The position numbers were made by a program, and so were the translations under genes. From a virus, in IMG/VR virus record IMGVR_UViG_3300032046_000015, positions 1 through 64,000 of that record: a stretch of 64,000 nt of DNA; one strand, 5' to 3'. This document shows positions 1 through 8,318 of the stretch, piece after piece; position 1 is the first letter of the stretch; the number at the start of each line of letters is the position of its first letter. The notes beneath the pieces are model-generated. The model did not search any database, was not told the origin of the DNA, and worked only from the letters and a program-made list of their open reading frames with translations.

Positions 1-903
1 TGGATGCCATAGCACTCCCACTGTGTAATCGCTTGTGGTTAATGATGGAGTTGTTTGCCCCAACAGGGATGTTGTGATATAATTGGTTCCATCCCATTCA
101 CTGAGAACATCCTCATATGCGCCAGTTGTGTTTAGTGTAACACGCACTGTTGCGCCATGCCTATCTTGGTTCATTAGCAATGTGGTGATATCAAAGCGCA
201 ATTGAGTGCCTAAACTGGTAACATCATCCGGTTGCGCATCATCCCACAGTCCATCATAATACTCCCATGTACCATCCAATCCTGTGGCACCAGATAAGAT
301 AGTGAATTTCAATATGTCCCAAAGGATACTTTGGTGCGCTATGTAAAGCATGTCCCCAGGGGCTGGTGCCGCCCATGGGGTGAATGGATCAGCTGGTGTA
401 TATGCTTTGACTGTGTAGTCTGTGTAAACTCCTGCTTCCAAGGCAAATACTGCTGTTGCTCTGTCTGTTCTTTTGAGCGCCACATCACTCAAATTTTCAA
501 ACAAAACAGCAAGTGTATCACCTTCAGACCTTGTTGAAAATTCTGAACCTTCTGGTATGAATAAAGTATCCGTTGTGAATATTGTGGATATTTCAATCAA
601 CAAGTCAACAATGGATGGAGTGGCGTCAGACAATTCATATCCGATTAACTTCAAGATGTTTTTGACACTGCTGCGTAAACTGGCAGTGGGCAACAGGCTT
701 TCCTTTGCCACAAAATCCAACAGAACGTTGTTGAGATGTCCTACCAAGGCATAAGCACGCTCCAACTGAACAAAAGGTTCATAGTCATTTTCATCAGTAA
801 TTTCTGGGGCATAGACACGTCTGTAATTGATCAGTGCTGTTAAAATATCGTTGTAATAAAAAGCACTGAAATCAAAATCAGGAATTTCTATTGTTCTGGG
901 CAT
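1..903 (-). CDS. Baseplate wedge protein, J-like (partial)
   Basis: An open frame of 301 codons runs off the left edge without a stop. It begins with an ATG at 901-903 (MPRTIEIPDFDFSAFYYND), preceded by the SD GGAAGGTGA. The aromatic, acidic N-terminus and the helical stretch around residues 40-95 are what one sees at the start of large baseplate J or T4 gp6-like wedge proteins. Position supports this: in myovirus tail operons the J-like wedge gene follows directly after the gp25/GpW-like gene, and here only 3 nt separate the two. The family call rests mainly on synteny because the C-terminus is outside the window. It is expected to bridge hub and wedge in the baseplate. Confidence 0.6.
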   Translation of the reverse strand, partial: MPRTIEIPDFDFSAFYYNDILTALINYRRVYAPEITDENDYEPFVQLERAYALVGHLNNVLLDFVAKESLLPTASLRSSVKNILKLIGYELSDATPSIVDLLIEISTIFTTDTLFIPEGSEFSTRSEGDTLAVLFENLSDVALKRTDRATAVFALEAGVYTDYTVKAYTPADPFTPWAAPAPGDMLYIAHQSILWDILKFTILSGATGLDGTWEYYDGLWDDAQPDDVTSLGTQLRFDITTLLMNQDRHGATVRVTLNTTGAYEDVLSEWDGTNYITTSLLGQTTPSLTTSDYTVGVLWHP

Positions 904-906
904 TGC

Positions 907-1311
907 TCACCTTCCTGTGTTATCTACACGTGGTCTGACATCACCAGTCAATGGTAATATCAACGCAATTTCTTTGTCTTCTGTTGTCTCCAACTCTTGA
1001 TAGGATAAAAACACTTTCATTTCCTGTCTGTTAGAATCTGTGCTATATTTGATGCTGCGCAATTTAGCACGTCCTTGCCTTTGGAATGTAGCAAATATCC
1101 TATCTATGGCCAATCTCAATTTGCCTTGCAGAGGTGGACTATTAACTGAGAATATCAGCTTTTCATCCAAACCTAAATCCTGAAAAGGATTGTCGCTTGG
1201 ACATGGTTGTATGGCCACCATGAGTAATTTTCTCAACTGATCAGAACCAGATGTCACTCTGGCTTTGCCCAATTTATCCACACTCACTGGCACTGATAAT
1301 CCGCTTGACAT
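907..1311 (-). CDS. Baseplate wedge protein, GpW/gp25-like
   Basis: The protein has 134 residues, the usual size for the GpW/gp25 family that forms the inner wedge of contractile-tail baseplates. The frame stays open upstream, but the ATG at 1311 (MSSGLSVPVSVDKLGK) starts immediately after the stop of the spike gene and has a GGAG SD in that gene's last codons. A central segment with PFQDLGLDEKLIF, then a helix with IDRIFATFQRQGRAKL and a final beta strand, resembles gp25-like proteins, which place a short helical stretch before a beta sheet. The next gene downstream is the J-like wedge, as usual. Family assignment is by pattern and context. Confidence 0.7.
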   Translation of the reverse strand: MSSGLSVPVSVDKLGKARVTSGSDQLRKLLMVAIQPCPSDNPFQDLGLDEKLIFSVNSPPLQGKLRLAIDRIFATFQRQGRAKLRSIKYSTDSNRQEMKVFLSYQELETTEDKEIALILPLTGDVRPRVDNTGR

Positions 1312-1312
1312 A

Positions 1313-2098
1313 TCACTCTCCAAATATCTTTGTTGATACCAAAGCTGGCGGTGGAACAGGAAATGTGGACGCTGGTGGCCCAGATGATCCCAAACCAGGA
1401 GTGGTACCTGTATGCGTGTGTGTATCGAACATTGCCTTGACAGCACCTAAGAATGTCAACAACATAGTGCCAAGGACAAACGGTTGTACAGAGGATATGG
1501 AACCAAAATGAATCATGGGTGCTTCTATTGTGGCCAGAGTGTCTGACTTTAGGCTGGCCTGTAGCTTCCCACTTGCTTCTAATTTGTTGGTGGCAGAAGC
1601 CAAAATATCCCTGGCAGCGTCCACCATCATATCTCTCATCGCTTTCCAATTTACATCCCCATCCTTATTAAGTTCAAATCCATGTCCTTTACTGTGGAAT
1701 AACTGGACAAGGAATTTGCCTGGGGAATCATCAAACATAAATAACACAGACTTGAATTTGAATCCTTTGCGTTTGGGATAATTTGTTTTGAACTCCTCTG
1801 GGATATTATTGACATCAGAATAGAGTGAACACTTGTACACAAGGTATTCTTCATTGATATAATCTATGCCTTCAACAGACTCAACTTCAACTGTAGTATC
1901 AACATCAGGGACAAAGAACAGTCCATAACCATCTGGCCCTGCCAATGGAAATGATGGCCTGACAGGAATAGGATATTCATCATTTTCATTCCCAGTCAAC
2001 GTCAGGCATTTGATCATGATCTCTCCTTGTGTAAATGCCTGACCGTCTGGGCCTGTCTGATTATTGGATACAACTCCTATGTGTGTTTGCTTGGCCAT
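1313..2098 (-). CDS. Baseplate spike / central tip protein (gpV-like)
   Basis: A 261-residue protein with a beta-rich N-terminal part (about residues 1-130, probably an OB-fold), a short helix, and a C-terminal segment HTHTGTTPGLGSSGPP near residues 226-241. The HxH pair followed by a Gly/Ser/Pro turn is typical of gpV or gp5.4-like spike tips, where histidines bind a metal ion at the point. The gene lies between the late-control-D-like hub and the gp25-like wedge, the normal place for a spike. Probable role: membrane-piercing trimer at the tube end. No lysozyme domain is visible. Confidence 0.75.
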   Translation of the reverse strand: MAKQTHIGVVSNNQTGPDGQAFTQGEIMIKCLTLTGNENDEYPIPVRPSFPLAGPDGYGLFFVPDVDTTVEVESVEGIDYINEEYLVYKCSLYSDVNNIPEEFKTNYPKRKGFKFKSVLFMFDDSPGKFLVQLFHSKGHGFELNKDGDVNWKAMRDMMVDAARDILASATNKLEASGKLQASLKSDTLATIEAPMIHFGSISSVQPFVLGTMLLTFLGAVKAMFDTHTHTGTTPGLGSSGPPASTFPVPPPALVSTKIFGE

Positions 2099-2102
2099 TC
2101 AC

Positions 2103-3410
2103 TCAATCCCATGGATTCTTTTTTTTCTTTTTGCGCTTGCGTTTTGGTTTTACAGATAGTGCTTTTGACTTGGCACCCTCTTTTGGTATAGTTGTTGGCA
2201 CTAATGTCGCTGTGAAAGCAGTCGTGTATGCCTCTTTGGCTATTATGTGTCTAACAGCCCTGAAGTAATACTTGCCACTGAATCTGTTTCCAATACCTTT
2301 CAACTCATGTACCTGCATAGGCTTTATTGTTTCCACACCTATGGTTGAGCCTTTGGCTATTAAAAAAGCATCACGCTTCAATGCCAATATCCTATTGGCC
2401 ATTGCTCTGGCTTCTGGTTCTGAATTGACTGTGGACGATGCTGTGACATATATGTTTGTTCCAAACTGTCCCAGCGCAACAGAATCTCCATGGACTATCT
2501 GCTTGGTGATAGCGTTGCCTGCACCTGATCCACCTTCCCATTTATACTTTTCACCTGCCTGCGTTGTCATGATTCTAAACACAATAACACGGTTGTTCTT
2601 AGCATCCCAACCGTACACATTGAATTGAGCAGCTTGACCAGTCAAAGAAAATTCAGGTTCAAGACTGAATAAAGTTGTCTTGTCGCCATTGTCATAATAT
2701 AACACATAAGATGGCTTCTTGTTAGGTTGCGGTGGCCCCCAAAATAGCACATCTTTTTTCTTGTCTGGATCATATGTGACATAAAATTCATAAGCATTAA
2801 GTGAGGCCAATTCCTTTATGAAATCCCAATCACTGACATCTGGTTTTAATGTAATGCCCTTCTTGGGAGCAACTGTGCGTGGCGCTGCCACCATGCTTGT
2901 GTCGAAGCCATATTGTGAACCGATTGATTTAATGACATCTTGATAATTCTTATTGCGCCATTGGTTCTTGTCTCTCTTGGGTGGCACTGGATTCAACATC
3001 TCTTGGGCTGCTCCTAATGCCTGGACTTTCAACACAGCTGCGCCATCCTTTGGAAAATCAGGCAACCAATTTTGAATCTTGCCACGGCAAAGAAAAGCCA
3101 GGTTATCAGCATATCCTGCCATCACTTCTACCACGTTGCCTTCCGCAAACATAGTGAGATCAGATATGCGGTCAACTGGTGGTGGTGTTGAACCTTTGGG
3201 ATAGAATTGAGTTTTCAAGTTCAAGTTGGCTATATCAAACTTAATGCTATCCACCATGCCTATTTCTAACTCAACCTCAACATTGCTAATAAGTGCCAAC
3301 ATATCTTGCGATAATTCCTTGCCATTGATCTTGATCATAAAATTTGGAGCCAAATCATCGAATGAAAATGTTGGTTCCAACGGCTTGTTTTTTATCACAT
3401 CATTTGGCAT
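2103..3410 (-). CDS. Baseplate hub protein, late control D / gp27-like
   Basis: A 435-residue protein of the size and position of phage late control protein D (T4 gp27 equivalent). It is beta-rich, with a segment around residues 165-260 (KSIGSQYGFDTSMVA, DWDFIKELASLNAYEFYVT) that matches the hub pattern of a helix packed on a barrel: 'W.fi..LA...g..fyv'. The C-terminus is a lysine-rich tail (KPKRKRKKKKKNPWD), probably disordered. It follows the LysM protein and precedes the spike gene by 4 nt. It should form the trimeric hub between tube and spike. Confidence 0.75.
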   Translation of the reverse strand: MPNDVIKNKPLEPTFSFDDLAPNFMIKINGKELSQDMLALISNVEVELEIGMVDSIKFDIANLNLKTQFYPKGSTPPPVDRISDLTMFAEGNVVEVMAGYADNLAFLCRGKIQNWLPDFPKDGAAVLKVQALGAAQEMLNPVPPKRDKNQWRNKNYQDVIKSIGSQYGFDTSMVAAPRTVAPKKGITLKPDVSDWDFIKELASLNAYEFYVTYDPDKKKDVLFWGPPQPNKKPSYVLYYDNGDKTTLFSLEPEFSLTGQAAQFNVYGWDAKNNRVIVFRIMTTQAGEKYKWEGGSGAGNAITKQIVHGDSVALGQFGTNIYVTASSTVNSEPEARAMANRILALKRDAFLIAKGSTIGVETIKPMQVHELKGIGNRFSGKYYFRAVRHIIAKEAYTTAFTATLVPTTIPKEGAKSKALSVKPKRKRKKKKKNPWD

Positions 3411-3413
3411 AAC

Positions 3414-4244
3414 TTACCTGTATGAATAGTTGATTGCCTTTCCACCCCTGGTTTCAAACAATTTTTTAATAGGTGATGCTCCACCAGATATTTGTGCGGA
3501 CACTGGTGCTACTGCTTTGGCAATCTGGGAGTGTGTAGCTGGTAACAACTTCAACTCCTCTCCTGCTTCCAACTCCTCTCCAACTTTGAAAGTGTTAACA
3601 CTTCTGATGTGTATTCCTTTGAGTGGATCACCATACACATCTTTGGCTACACTTTCAAACGTGTCACCTTGTTTGGCTTTTCTGTACAGAGTGCTTTGTT
3701 CAGGGGTGCCTGGTCTGCTCTCTTGAATTCCTTCTATTGAAAATGGAATGTACTCTGTAAGAGACACAGCAAACTCAATTGATCTGAAGGTGCCATCATT
3801 GCGCACTTCAGATACCTTGACACCGCCAACAGAGTTTACAACACACTGCATTGATATTGGCCCTGCTTCAAAGAAACACACTGGTGGCCTTTTTAAGTCA
3901 TCATCCCTTTCAGTCAACGCCATCATAGCATAAAATCGTTCATTCAGGTCATCCAAGAAATGCCTGGCAAAGAGCAAGGCATTGAAAGAGATGGTTGTCA
4001 GTTTACCTGAAGAATATTGAAGAATTGGCTTGCCACGATTAAGTGTTGTATTCTCACCATACTCTGCTGACTTGTTGATGGTCATGCTTTCTGGAAAGAA
4101 ATCACCAAAAATGTTATAATCGTGATCTACATCGGTGATTGACCAAGGCCAAGTGCTGCCAAATATACCACCAATGATTGGTAAGTTAGGCAGTCTTGGT
4201 GTGCCTATTCTGAATGATCCTAGATTGGAGATTGGGCCAGCCAT
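3414..4244 (-). CDS. LysM-domain tail/baseplate protein
   Basis: A 276-residue protein with a LysM-like domain at about residues 182-235 (YRKAKQGDTFESVAKDVYGD, followed by the IRSVN and ELKLLP blocks). Small LysM proteins (gpX, T4 gp53-like) are found between the tape measure and hub genes in contractile tails and injection systems. There the domain binds other baseplate parts rather than cell wall. The N-terminal 150 residues are beta-rich and resemble a tail-tube initiator. It sits 11 nt after the tape measure stop. The LysM call is good; the exact baseplate position is inferred. Confidence 0.75.
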   Translation of the reverse strand: MAGPISNLGSFRIGTPRLPNLPIIGGIFGSTWPWSITDVDHDYNIFGDFFPESMTINKSAEYGENTTLNRGKPILQYSSGKLTTISFNALLFARHFLDDLNERFYAMMALTERDDDLKRPPVCFFEAGPISMQCVVNSVGGVKVSEVRNDGTFRSIEFAVSLTEYIPFSIEGIQESRPGTPEQSTLYRKAKQGDTFESVAKDVYGDPLKGIHIRSVNTFKVGEELEAGEELKLLPATHSQIAKAVAPVSAQISGGASPIKKLFETRGGKAINYSYR

Positions 4245-4255
4245 TGTTGTTTACC

Positions 4256-6802
4256 TCATGGAGCAGATGACAGTGTCACATACTCTCTTAACTCTCCTGG
4301 CGATACAGATGTTGAACGCATCTTGCGATCAGCCCTGAACCTTTCAACTGCTTGCGCAATCACACGTCCATCCACATGTAGATTGCTGTGTATTACTACA
4401 ACAGACTCAGAACCACCAACATTTATGGAAGGAACAACGGTTGGGGCTGCTGTGATCTTTGCTGGTGTTGGGCCTGGTGAAACAGGAAGTGGGCCCAACT
4501 GTCCGGCACCTGGTACTAGACTCATAATGGCTTTAGCATTTTCAGCAATCCATTGCAGCTTGTTTACTATCCATGTAACCTTGTCAGCCACAAATTGTAT
4601 AGGTGCTTTGATAGCGTTGATCACCCCTTCTATAATGGGGCCAGCAGTTTGCCATGCCGTTGTAAGCACTCCTGATACTGTACCAGCCAACTCTGTAACG
4701 AATCCAACAACACTTTGGATGCCACTACTGATAGCATTCCATACACCCGTTGCCACCCCTTTCACAGTGTTGAATGCTCCCACCAAGGCACCCCATATAG
4801 TGGTGGCAACGCTGGTTATGACTTGTCCCAACAACATCCAGCCTTGTATAACCATTTTAACTACACCAGCAACCACCACAAATCCCACAACAACTCTGGT
4901 GGTTAACCAAATGGCCAGTTGGGCTAAATTGGCTATGAGCCAAGCAACCACTTGGACAATTGCCCCAATAACTATCACAATACCTGCGCCCCATGATTTG
5001 GCACTGCCACCTGAGCCTTTGAAGAACACACCGAACACCTGTTTCAACATAGCCACGTTTTTCTTGAGTGTGTTCCATACAGGCAGGAATTGGCTGAGTA
5101 TTGGTTTCCATACCAAGCTGAATCCCTCAACCATGCCAGTGAAAAATCCTTTGAAGAAATTGTAAACACCTTTGGCAACCCTGATGATGGTACCAAAAGT
5201 GCTCTCACCCTCTTTTCTAAACAGCAATATAGCAACTGTCAATAAGCCAATAACTACCACAATAGGCCAGAACATTGCGCTCAACACAGTAAGTGCTCCA
5301 GCGACTATGTTGAACAGAGCAGTGGCAACCGTCACAATGAATGCGATGGCAGCACCGATTGGCACTATCACAGCAGTTGCTCCTGCCAAAACTCCTATGA
5401 TGATCGTGGCCCATTTGGCTATGCTTTGCATTGTGGTACCACCAGCATATTGACTAAGCATTTCACCAAAGGATTTCACAGCTGCTTTGGCACCTTCCCA
5501 TAATCCACTTAGAACACCGATGCCCTGCTTCATTCCCTTAGCCACAGCCTGGGCTGTTGGGCCAATCTTTGCCCAGCGTTCATCCAGTTTCCTTGACTCC
5601 TCTTCAGTGCGTTTAATCGGATAATTGAGAATCTGGAGTGCCACAGCTAGATCAGACATGAATTTGGCTGCTGCTCTGAATCCTGTTGATAATACTGGCA
5701 GCAATGTTGTACCCACTTCAAGTCCAAAAGCTGCCACACCGCTCTTGAACAACTTGATCGATGTGTTGAAAAGATTCATGCGTTCAGCAGACATCTTGGC
5801 CATGTTGCTTTCTGCGTCCTTATATTGCTGTATCAAGTCTGCTACATATTCTGCGCCAGCACTCTTCAACAATTCAAAACCCTTGATGCCTTGTTGTCCG
5901 AACAACTGAAGCATCATCATGTTTTTCTTTGTTGGATCTTTGATGGTGTCCAACGCCTTGCTAATATCTGATACAAGAGCAGGAAGTGGTTTCAATTGCG
6001 TTTGGCCATTGGCTCCCACTTCTGTCAGAGTGATGTTGAAATGCTTGAGGAATTGCTGCGACAATTTGGATGGCTGGGATAGTTTAGTCAACATGGTGTT
6101 CAACATTCTACCACCCATTGTTCCTTTGAAGCCAGCATTCGCAAACACAGTCAACACAGCAGCTGTCTCTTCCAAACTCATCTTCAAGGCTGTAGCCTCA
6201 AATGTACTGGCCTTGAATGCTTGAGTCATCTGCCGCATCTCCTCTGCGTTGGCATCTCCAGCCAATGTTAACACAGCAATAGCGTGACCTGCGTTCTGGG
6301 CATCTATGTCTAACACCTTGAGATAAGATGATATGACTTGGGCTGACTCTCCCACTTCCATGCCTGACAATGAAGCAGCTTTCATAACAGCAGGCATTAG
6401 TGCCATCGTTTGTGTGACGTCAAAACCTGCTCCAAGCAATTCTTGCATTCCTTGTGCTGCTTGTTCACCTGAAAATTTAGTTGTAGCACCAAACTCTCTG
6501 GCTTGTTGCTCCAACATGCGTAGCTGGGGTGCGGTGGCACCTATAGCCAACCCTCTCACTTTGGCCATCGCAGCTTCAAAATTACCTGCTTGATAAGCCA
6601 TGACACCCAAGCCAGCAGCGAACACACCGCCTATGGTTAGCAAAGACTTGAAACCAGTTGCCATCATAGACATGCCCTTACTGGCAGCATCAAATCTTCC
6701 ACTCATATATGTGGCCGCTGCGCTGGCCTTGTTCATGCCAGCAATAGCAGAGTCACCCGTGAATTTTAATACTGCGCCTAAACCAAGTGTTTGGAATGCC
6801 AT
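4256..6802 (-). CDS. Tail tape measure protein
   Basis: At 848 residues this is the longest tail protein. The N-terminal third carries the TP901-type pattern: Ala-rich helices with TKFSGEQAAQGMQELLGAGF near residues 110-130, then a long helical region. Hydrophobic Ala/Val/Ile segments (about residues 465-540 and 610-680) could insert in the host membrane during injection. At about 1.5 A per residue, the length suggests a tail of very roughly 125 nm. It lies directly downstream of the frameshifted chaperone pair, as tape measures do. The C-terminal tail is short and basic. Confidence 0.9.
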   Translation of the reverse strand: MAFQTLGLGAVLKFTGDSAIAGMNKASAAATYMSGRFDAASKGMSMMATGFKSLLTIGGVFAAGLGVMAYQAGNFEAAMAKVRGLAIGATAPQLRMLEQQAREFGATTKFSGEQAAQGMQELLGAGFDVTQTMALMPAVMKAASLSGMEVGESAQVISSYLKVLDIDAQNAGHAIAVLTLAGDANAEEMRQMTQAFKASTFEATALKMSLEETAAVLTVFANAGFKGTMGGRMLNTMLTKLSQPSKLSQQFLKHFNITLTEVGANGQTQLKPLPALVSDISKALDTIKDPTKKNMMMLQLFGQQGIKGFELLKSAGAEYVADLIQQYKDAESNMAKMSAERMNLFNTSIKLFKSGVAAFGLEVGTTLLPVLSTGFRAAAKFMSDLAVALQILNYPIKRTEEESRKLDERWAKIGPTAQAVAKGMKQGIGVLSGLWEGAKAAVKSFGEMLSQYAGGTTMQSIAKWATIIIGVLAGATAVIVPIGAAIAFIVTVATALFNIVAGALTVLSAMFWPIVVVIGLLTVAILLFRKEGESTFGTIIRVAKGVYNFFKGFFTGMVEGFSLVWKPILSQFLPVWNTLKKNVAMLKQVFGVFFKGSGGSAKSWGAGIVIVIGAIVQVVAWLIANLAQLAIWLTTRVVVGFVVVAGVVKMVIQGWMLLGQVITSVATTIWGALVGAFNTVKGVATGVWNAISSGIQSVVGFVTELAGTVSGVLTTAWQTAGPIIEGVINAIKAPIQFVADKVTWIVNKLQWIAENAKAIMSLVPGAGQLGPLPVSPGPTPAKITAAPTVVPSINVGGSESVVVIHSNLHVDGRVIAQAVERFRADRKMRSTSVSPGELREYVTLSSAP

Positions 6803-6811
6803 ATATTTACA

Positions 6812-6964
6812 TCACTTCCTGGTGGCAGCTTTGATAGCTTCAACCTCATCATTCTTTTGCTTGCTCACTCTTTGCATGAACCATTCTCTCTCTGATCTTG
6901 TTAACCTACACACATCGCTCCAAGACATTCGCAGATGGTACATCAAATGGAATGCTTGTTCCAT
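6812..6964 (-). CDS. Tail chaperone C-terminal extension (-1 frameshift partner)
   Basis: A 50-codon frame starting MEQAFHLMYHLRMSWSDVCR and ending KAATRK, with LTRSEREWFMQR in the middle. This resembles the short helical extensions encoded between a tail chaperone and its tape measure gene. Its ATG has no good SD. However, the same frame is open upstream back to the slippery heptamer at 7000-7006, so it is best read as the part added to the 6979-7794 product after a -1 shift. The frame ends 9 nt before the tape measure ATG. Independent translation cannot be excluded. Confidence 0.65.
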   Translation of the reverse strand: MEQAFHLMYHLRMSWSDVCRLTRSEREWFMQRVSKQKNDEVEAIKAATRK

Positions 6965-6989
6965 CAATTCCTTGTAGGTTAAGGAATTG
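6965..6989 (-). promoter_or_regulatory. Frameshift-stimulating hairpin
   Basis: On the minus strand a perfect 9-bp stem (CAATTCCTT pairing with AAGGAATTG) encloses a 7-nt loop containing the zero-frame stop codon. It begins 10 nt after the slippery heptamer, close to the spacing used by known -1 frameshift stimulators. A downstream pseudoknot was not worked out. Confidence 0.6.
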
Positions 6990-7794
6990 AGGAATGTGAG
7001 AAAAAATTGTCATAATTCCAATCCACTCCTTGCTCATACTTTCTGTTGCAATTCTCGCACTTGGTCTCAACAGACATATTGAGCCCACCGTTCATGTCGT
7101 TTATTGCCTTGGCAATCAGCTCAATGTCCACCTTGTACAGAGAATCCAGGATGTCGTCAGTGGCTATGAAGTGGTCACGCTGTAATCCTGTAACACCAAC
7201 AATGCTGTCTCTTAATATGTTTGTCTTGACAGCACCATCGTTGGACAGACTTTTAACAGTTGAACCTTCCATGGCCATCCAAGTGCTTGGCCTTATTGTG
7301 ATCTCTTCATGGGTTGTGCCACTCACAATTATACCTTTTTTCAAGATAATTGTTCTGTGTAAGTCCATGGGTGACTTGACTTCCTGGTCATTTGAGTCCA
7401 CTTCCAGTTCATCTAATGATATGACAATTTTGCTTTTATTGCCACACATAGGGCAGGTGGACTGTAAGGATACATCAGCCCCTAATGCCTCACGCCTCAG
7501 CCACACGTACATGTACATAACATCCGATATGAACATCTGGCTGACCATGAGTCTGCGTTGGGCTTGATTCTTATCTTGGAAGGACATACCACCTATAGAG
7601 ATGGTCATGGCACCTAACACTTCAGAAATGAATGGACAAATGAATTGGTAGTCACCCGTCTCACGGATTTTGCCAACCATTCTCTCCTCTTCCATGCGCC
7701 ATGGTTTGTGTGTGAATTGCTTATGTAGTGTGCCGTCAGGAGCAAATAGCCCAATAGGCAACACATTTTGTAAGTCTTTCAGCGTCTGTTTCAT
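6979..7794 (-). CDS. Tail assembly chaperone / T4 gp26-like baseplate protein
   Basis: The chosen ATG at 7794 (MKQTLKDLQNVLPIGLFAPD) has GGAGG 8 nt upstream; an ATG 15 nt earlier contains that SD and is less likely. The 271-residue product has two CxxC pairs (CPMCGNK and CENCNRK), probably one zinc site, and ends NYDNFFSHSSIP. It resembles the T4 gp26-type baseplate protein family. Its place between tube and tape measure is where tail chaperones lie. The codons AAT TTT TTC near the 3' end form the slippery site T_TTT_TTC at 7000-7006, from which a -1 shift enters the 6812-6964 frame. It probably acts as a cytoplasmic assembly factor loading the tape measure. Confidence 0.75.
   Translation of the reverse strand: MKQTLKDLQNVLPIGLFAPDGTLHKQFTHKPWRMEEERMVGKIRETGDYQFICPFISEVLGAMTISIGGMSFQDKNQAQRRLMVSQMFISDVMYMYVWLRREALGADVSLQSTCPMCGNKSKIVISLDELEVDSNDQEVKSPMDLHRTIILKKGIIVSGTTHEEITIRPSTWMAMEGSTVKSLSNDGAVKTNILRDSIVGVTGLQRDHFIATDDILDSLYKVDIELIAKAINDMNGGLNMSVETKCENCNRKYEQGVDWNYDNFFSHSSIP
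7000..7006 (-). promoter_or_regulatory. Programmed -1 frameshift slippery site
   Basis: On the minus strand the heptamer TTTTTTC is in the X_XXY_YYZ register of the 6979-7794 gene (AAT TTT TTC). A -1 slip continues as CTC ACA TTC and so on, without a stop, through the ATG of the downstream frame to the TGA at 6812. A perfect hairpin follows 10 nt later. Confidence 0.65.
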
Positions 7795-7841
7795 CCTGAA
7801 ATCCTCCAAATAATGTTTTGCTGTGTAGTTTCATGTCAAGA

Positions 7842-8282
7842 TCAGATTGGCAGTATCTGATCTGCCTTGAACGTCCATTCCACGACTGCCGGTTCACCTT
7901 CATTAGCCATCTCCAAGTCAGGCAATTTGCGCTTGGAAATGAACACACCGACAACAGTGAACGTTCTCAACGTGTTGCCTGTTAAACTTTTGTGGATAAG
8001 TGTACCCACCTTTTTGTATGTAGGGGACACAGGGTCTTGGCCTTCTTTGAACCATAACTCCAAAGCAACCTGCTCCAGCAGGTGGTGCATCATGGTCTCA
8101 GCTGTGAACTCTACAGGTGCGGTGTTACCACCACTTGCCACAGTCCGGTCTGGCAGACTTACTGATTGTAACTCCTCTTCAATGCCGCTCACCTTGGTGA
8201 ATTCGATGGGCGGCATGCCAGCCACAAATAGTGTGAACTTGTTGACCGGAATGTGATCCGCTTGTAAACGACCTTTCAGCAT
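7842..8282 (-). CDS. Tail tube protein (gp19-like)
   Basis: A 146-residue protein with the typical tube pattern: an N-terminal NKFTLFVAGMPPIEFTKVSG strand pair, a long loop, and a C-terminal VEWTFKADQI strand. Size and pattern match the T4 gp19 family, whose hexameric rings stack into the inner tail tube. It is placed between sheath and chaperone genes as in most contractile tails. An upstream SD lies in the 36-nt gap after the sheath stop. Confidence 0.88.
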   Translation of the reverse strand: MLKGRLQADHIPVNKFTLFVAGMPPIEFTKVSGIEEELQSVSLPDRTVASGGNTAPVEFTAETMMHHLLEQVALELWFKEGQDPVSPTYKKVGTLIHKSLTGNTLRTFTVVGVFISKRKLPDLEMANEGEPAVVEWTFKADQILPI

Positions 8283-8318
8283 ATGATTGTGCCTCCATTC
8301 ACTGTGTTATCGTTTGGA

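Noticed and set aside
4323-5165. 280-codon plus-strand frame
   Set aside because: Shadow of the tape measure gene's Ala/Val-rich codons on the other strand.
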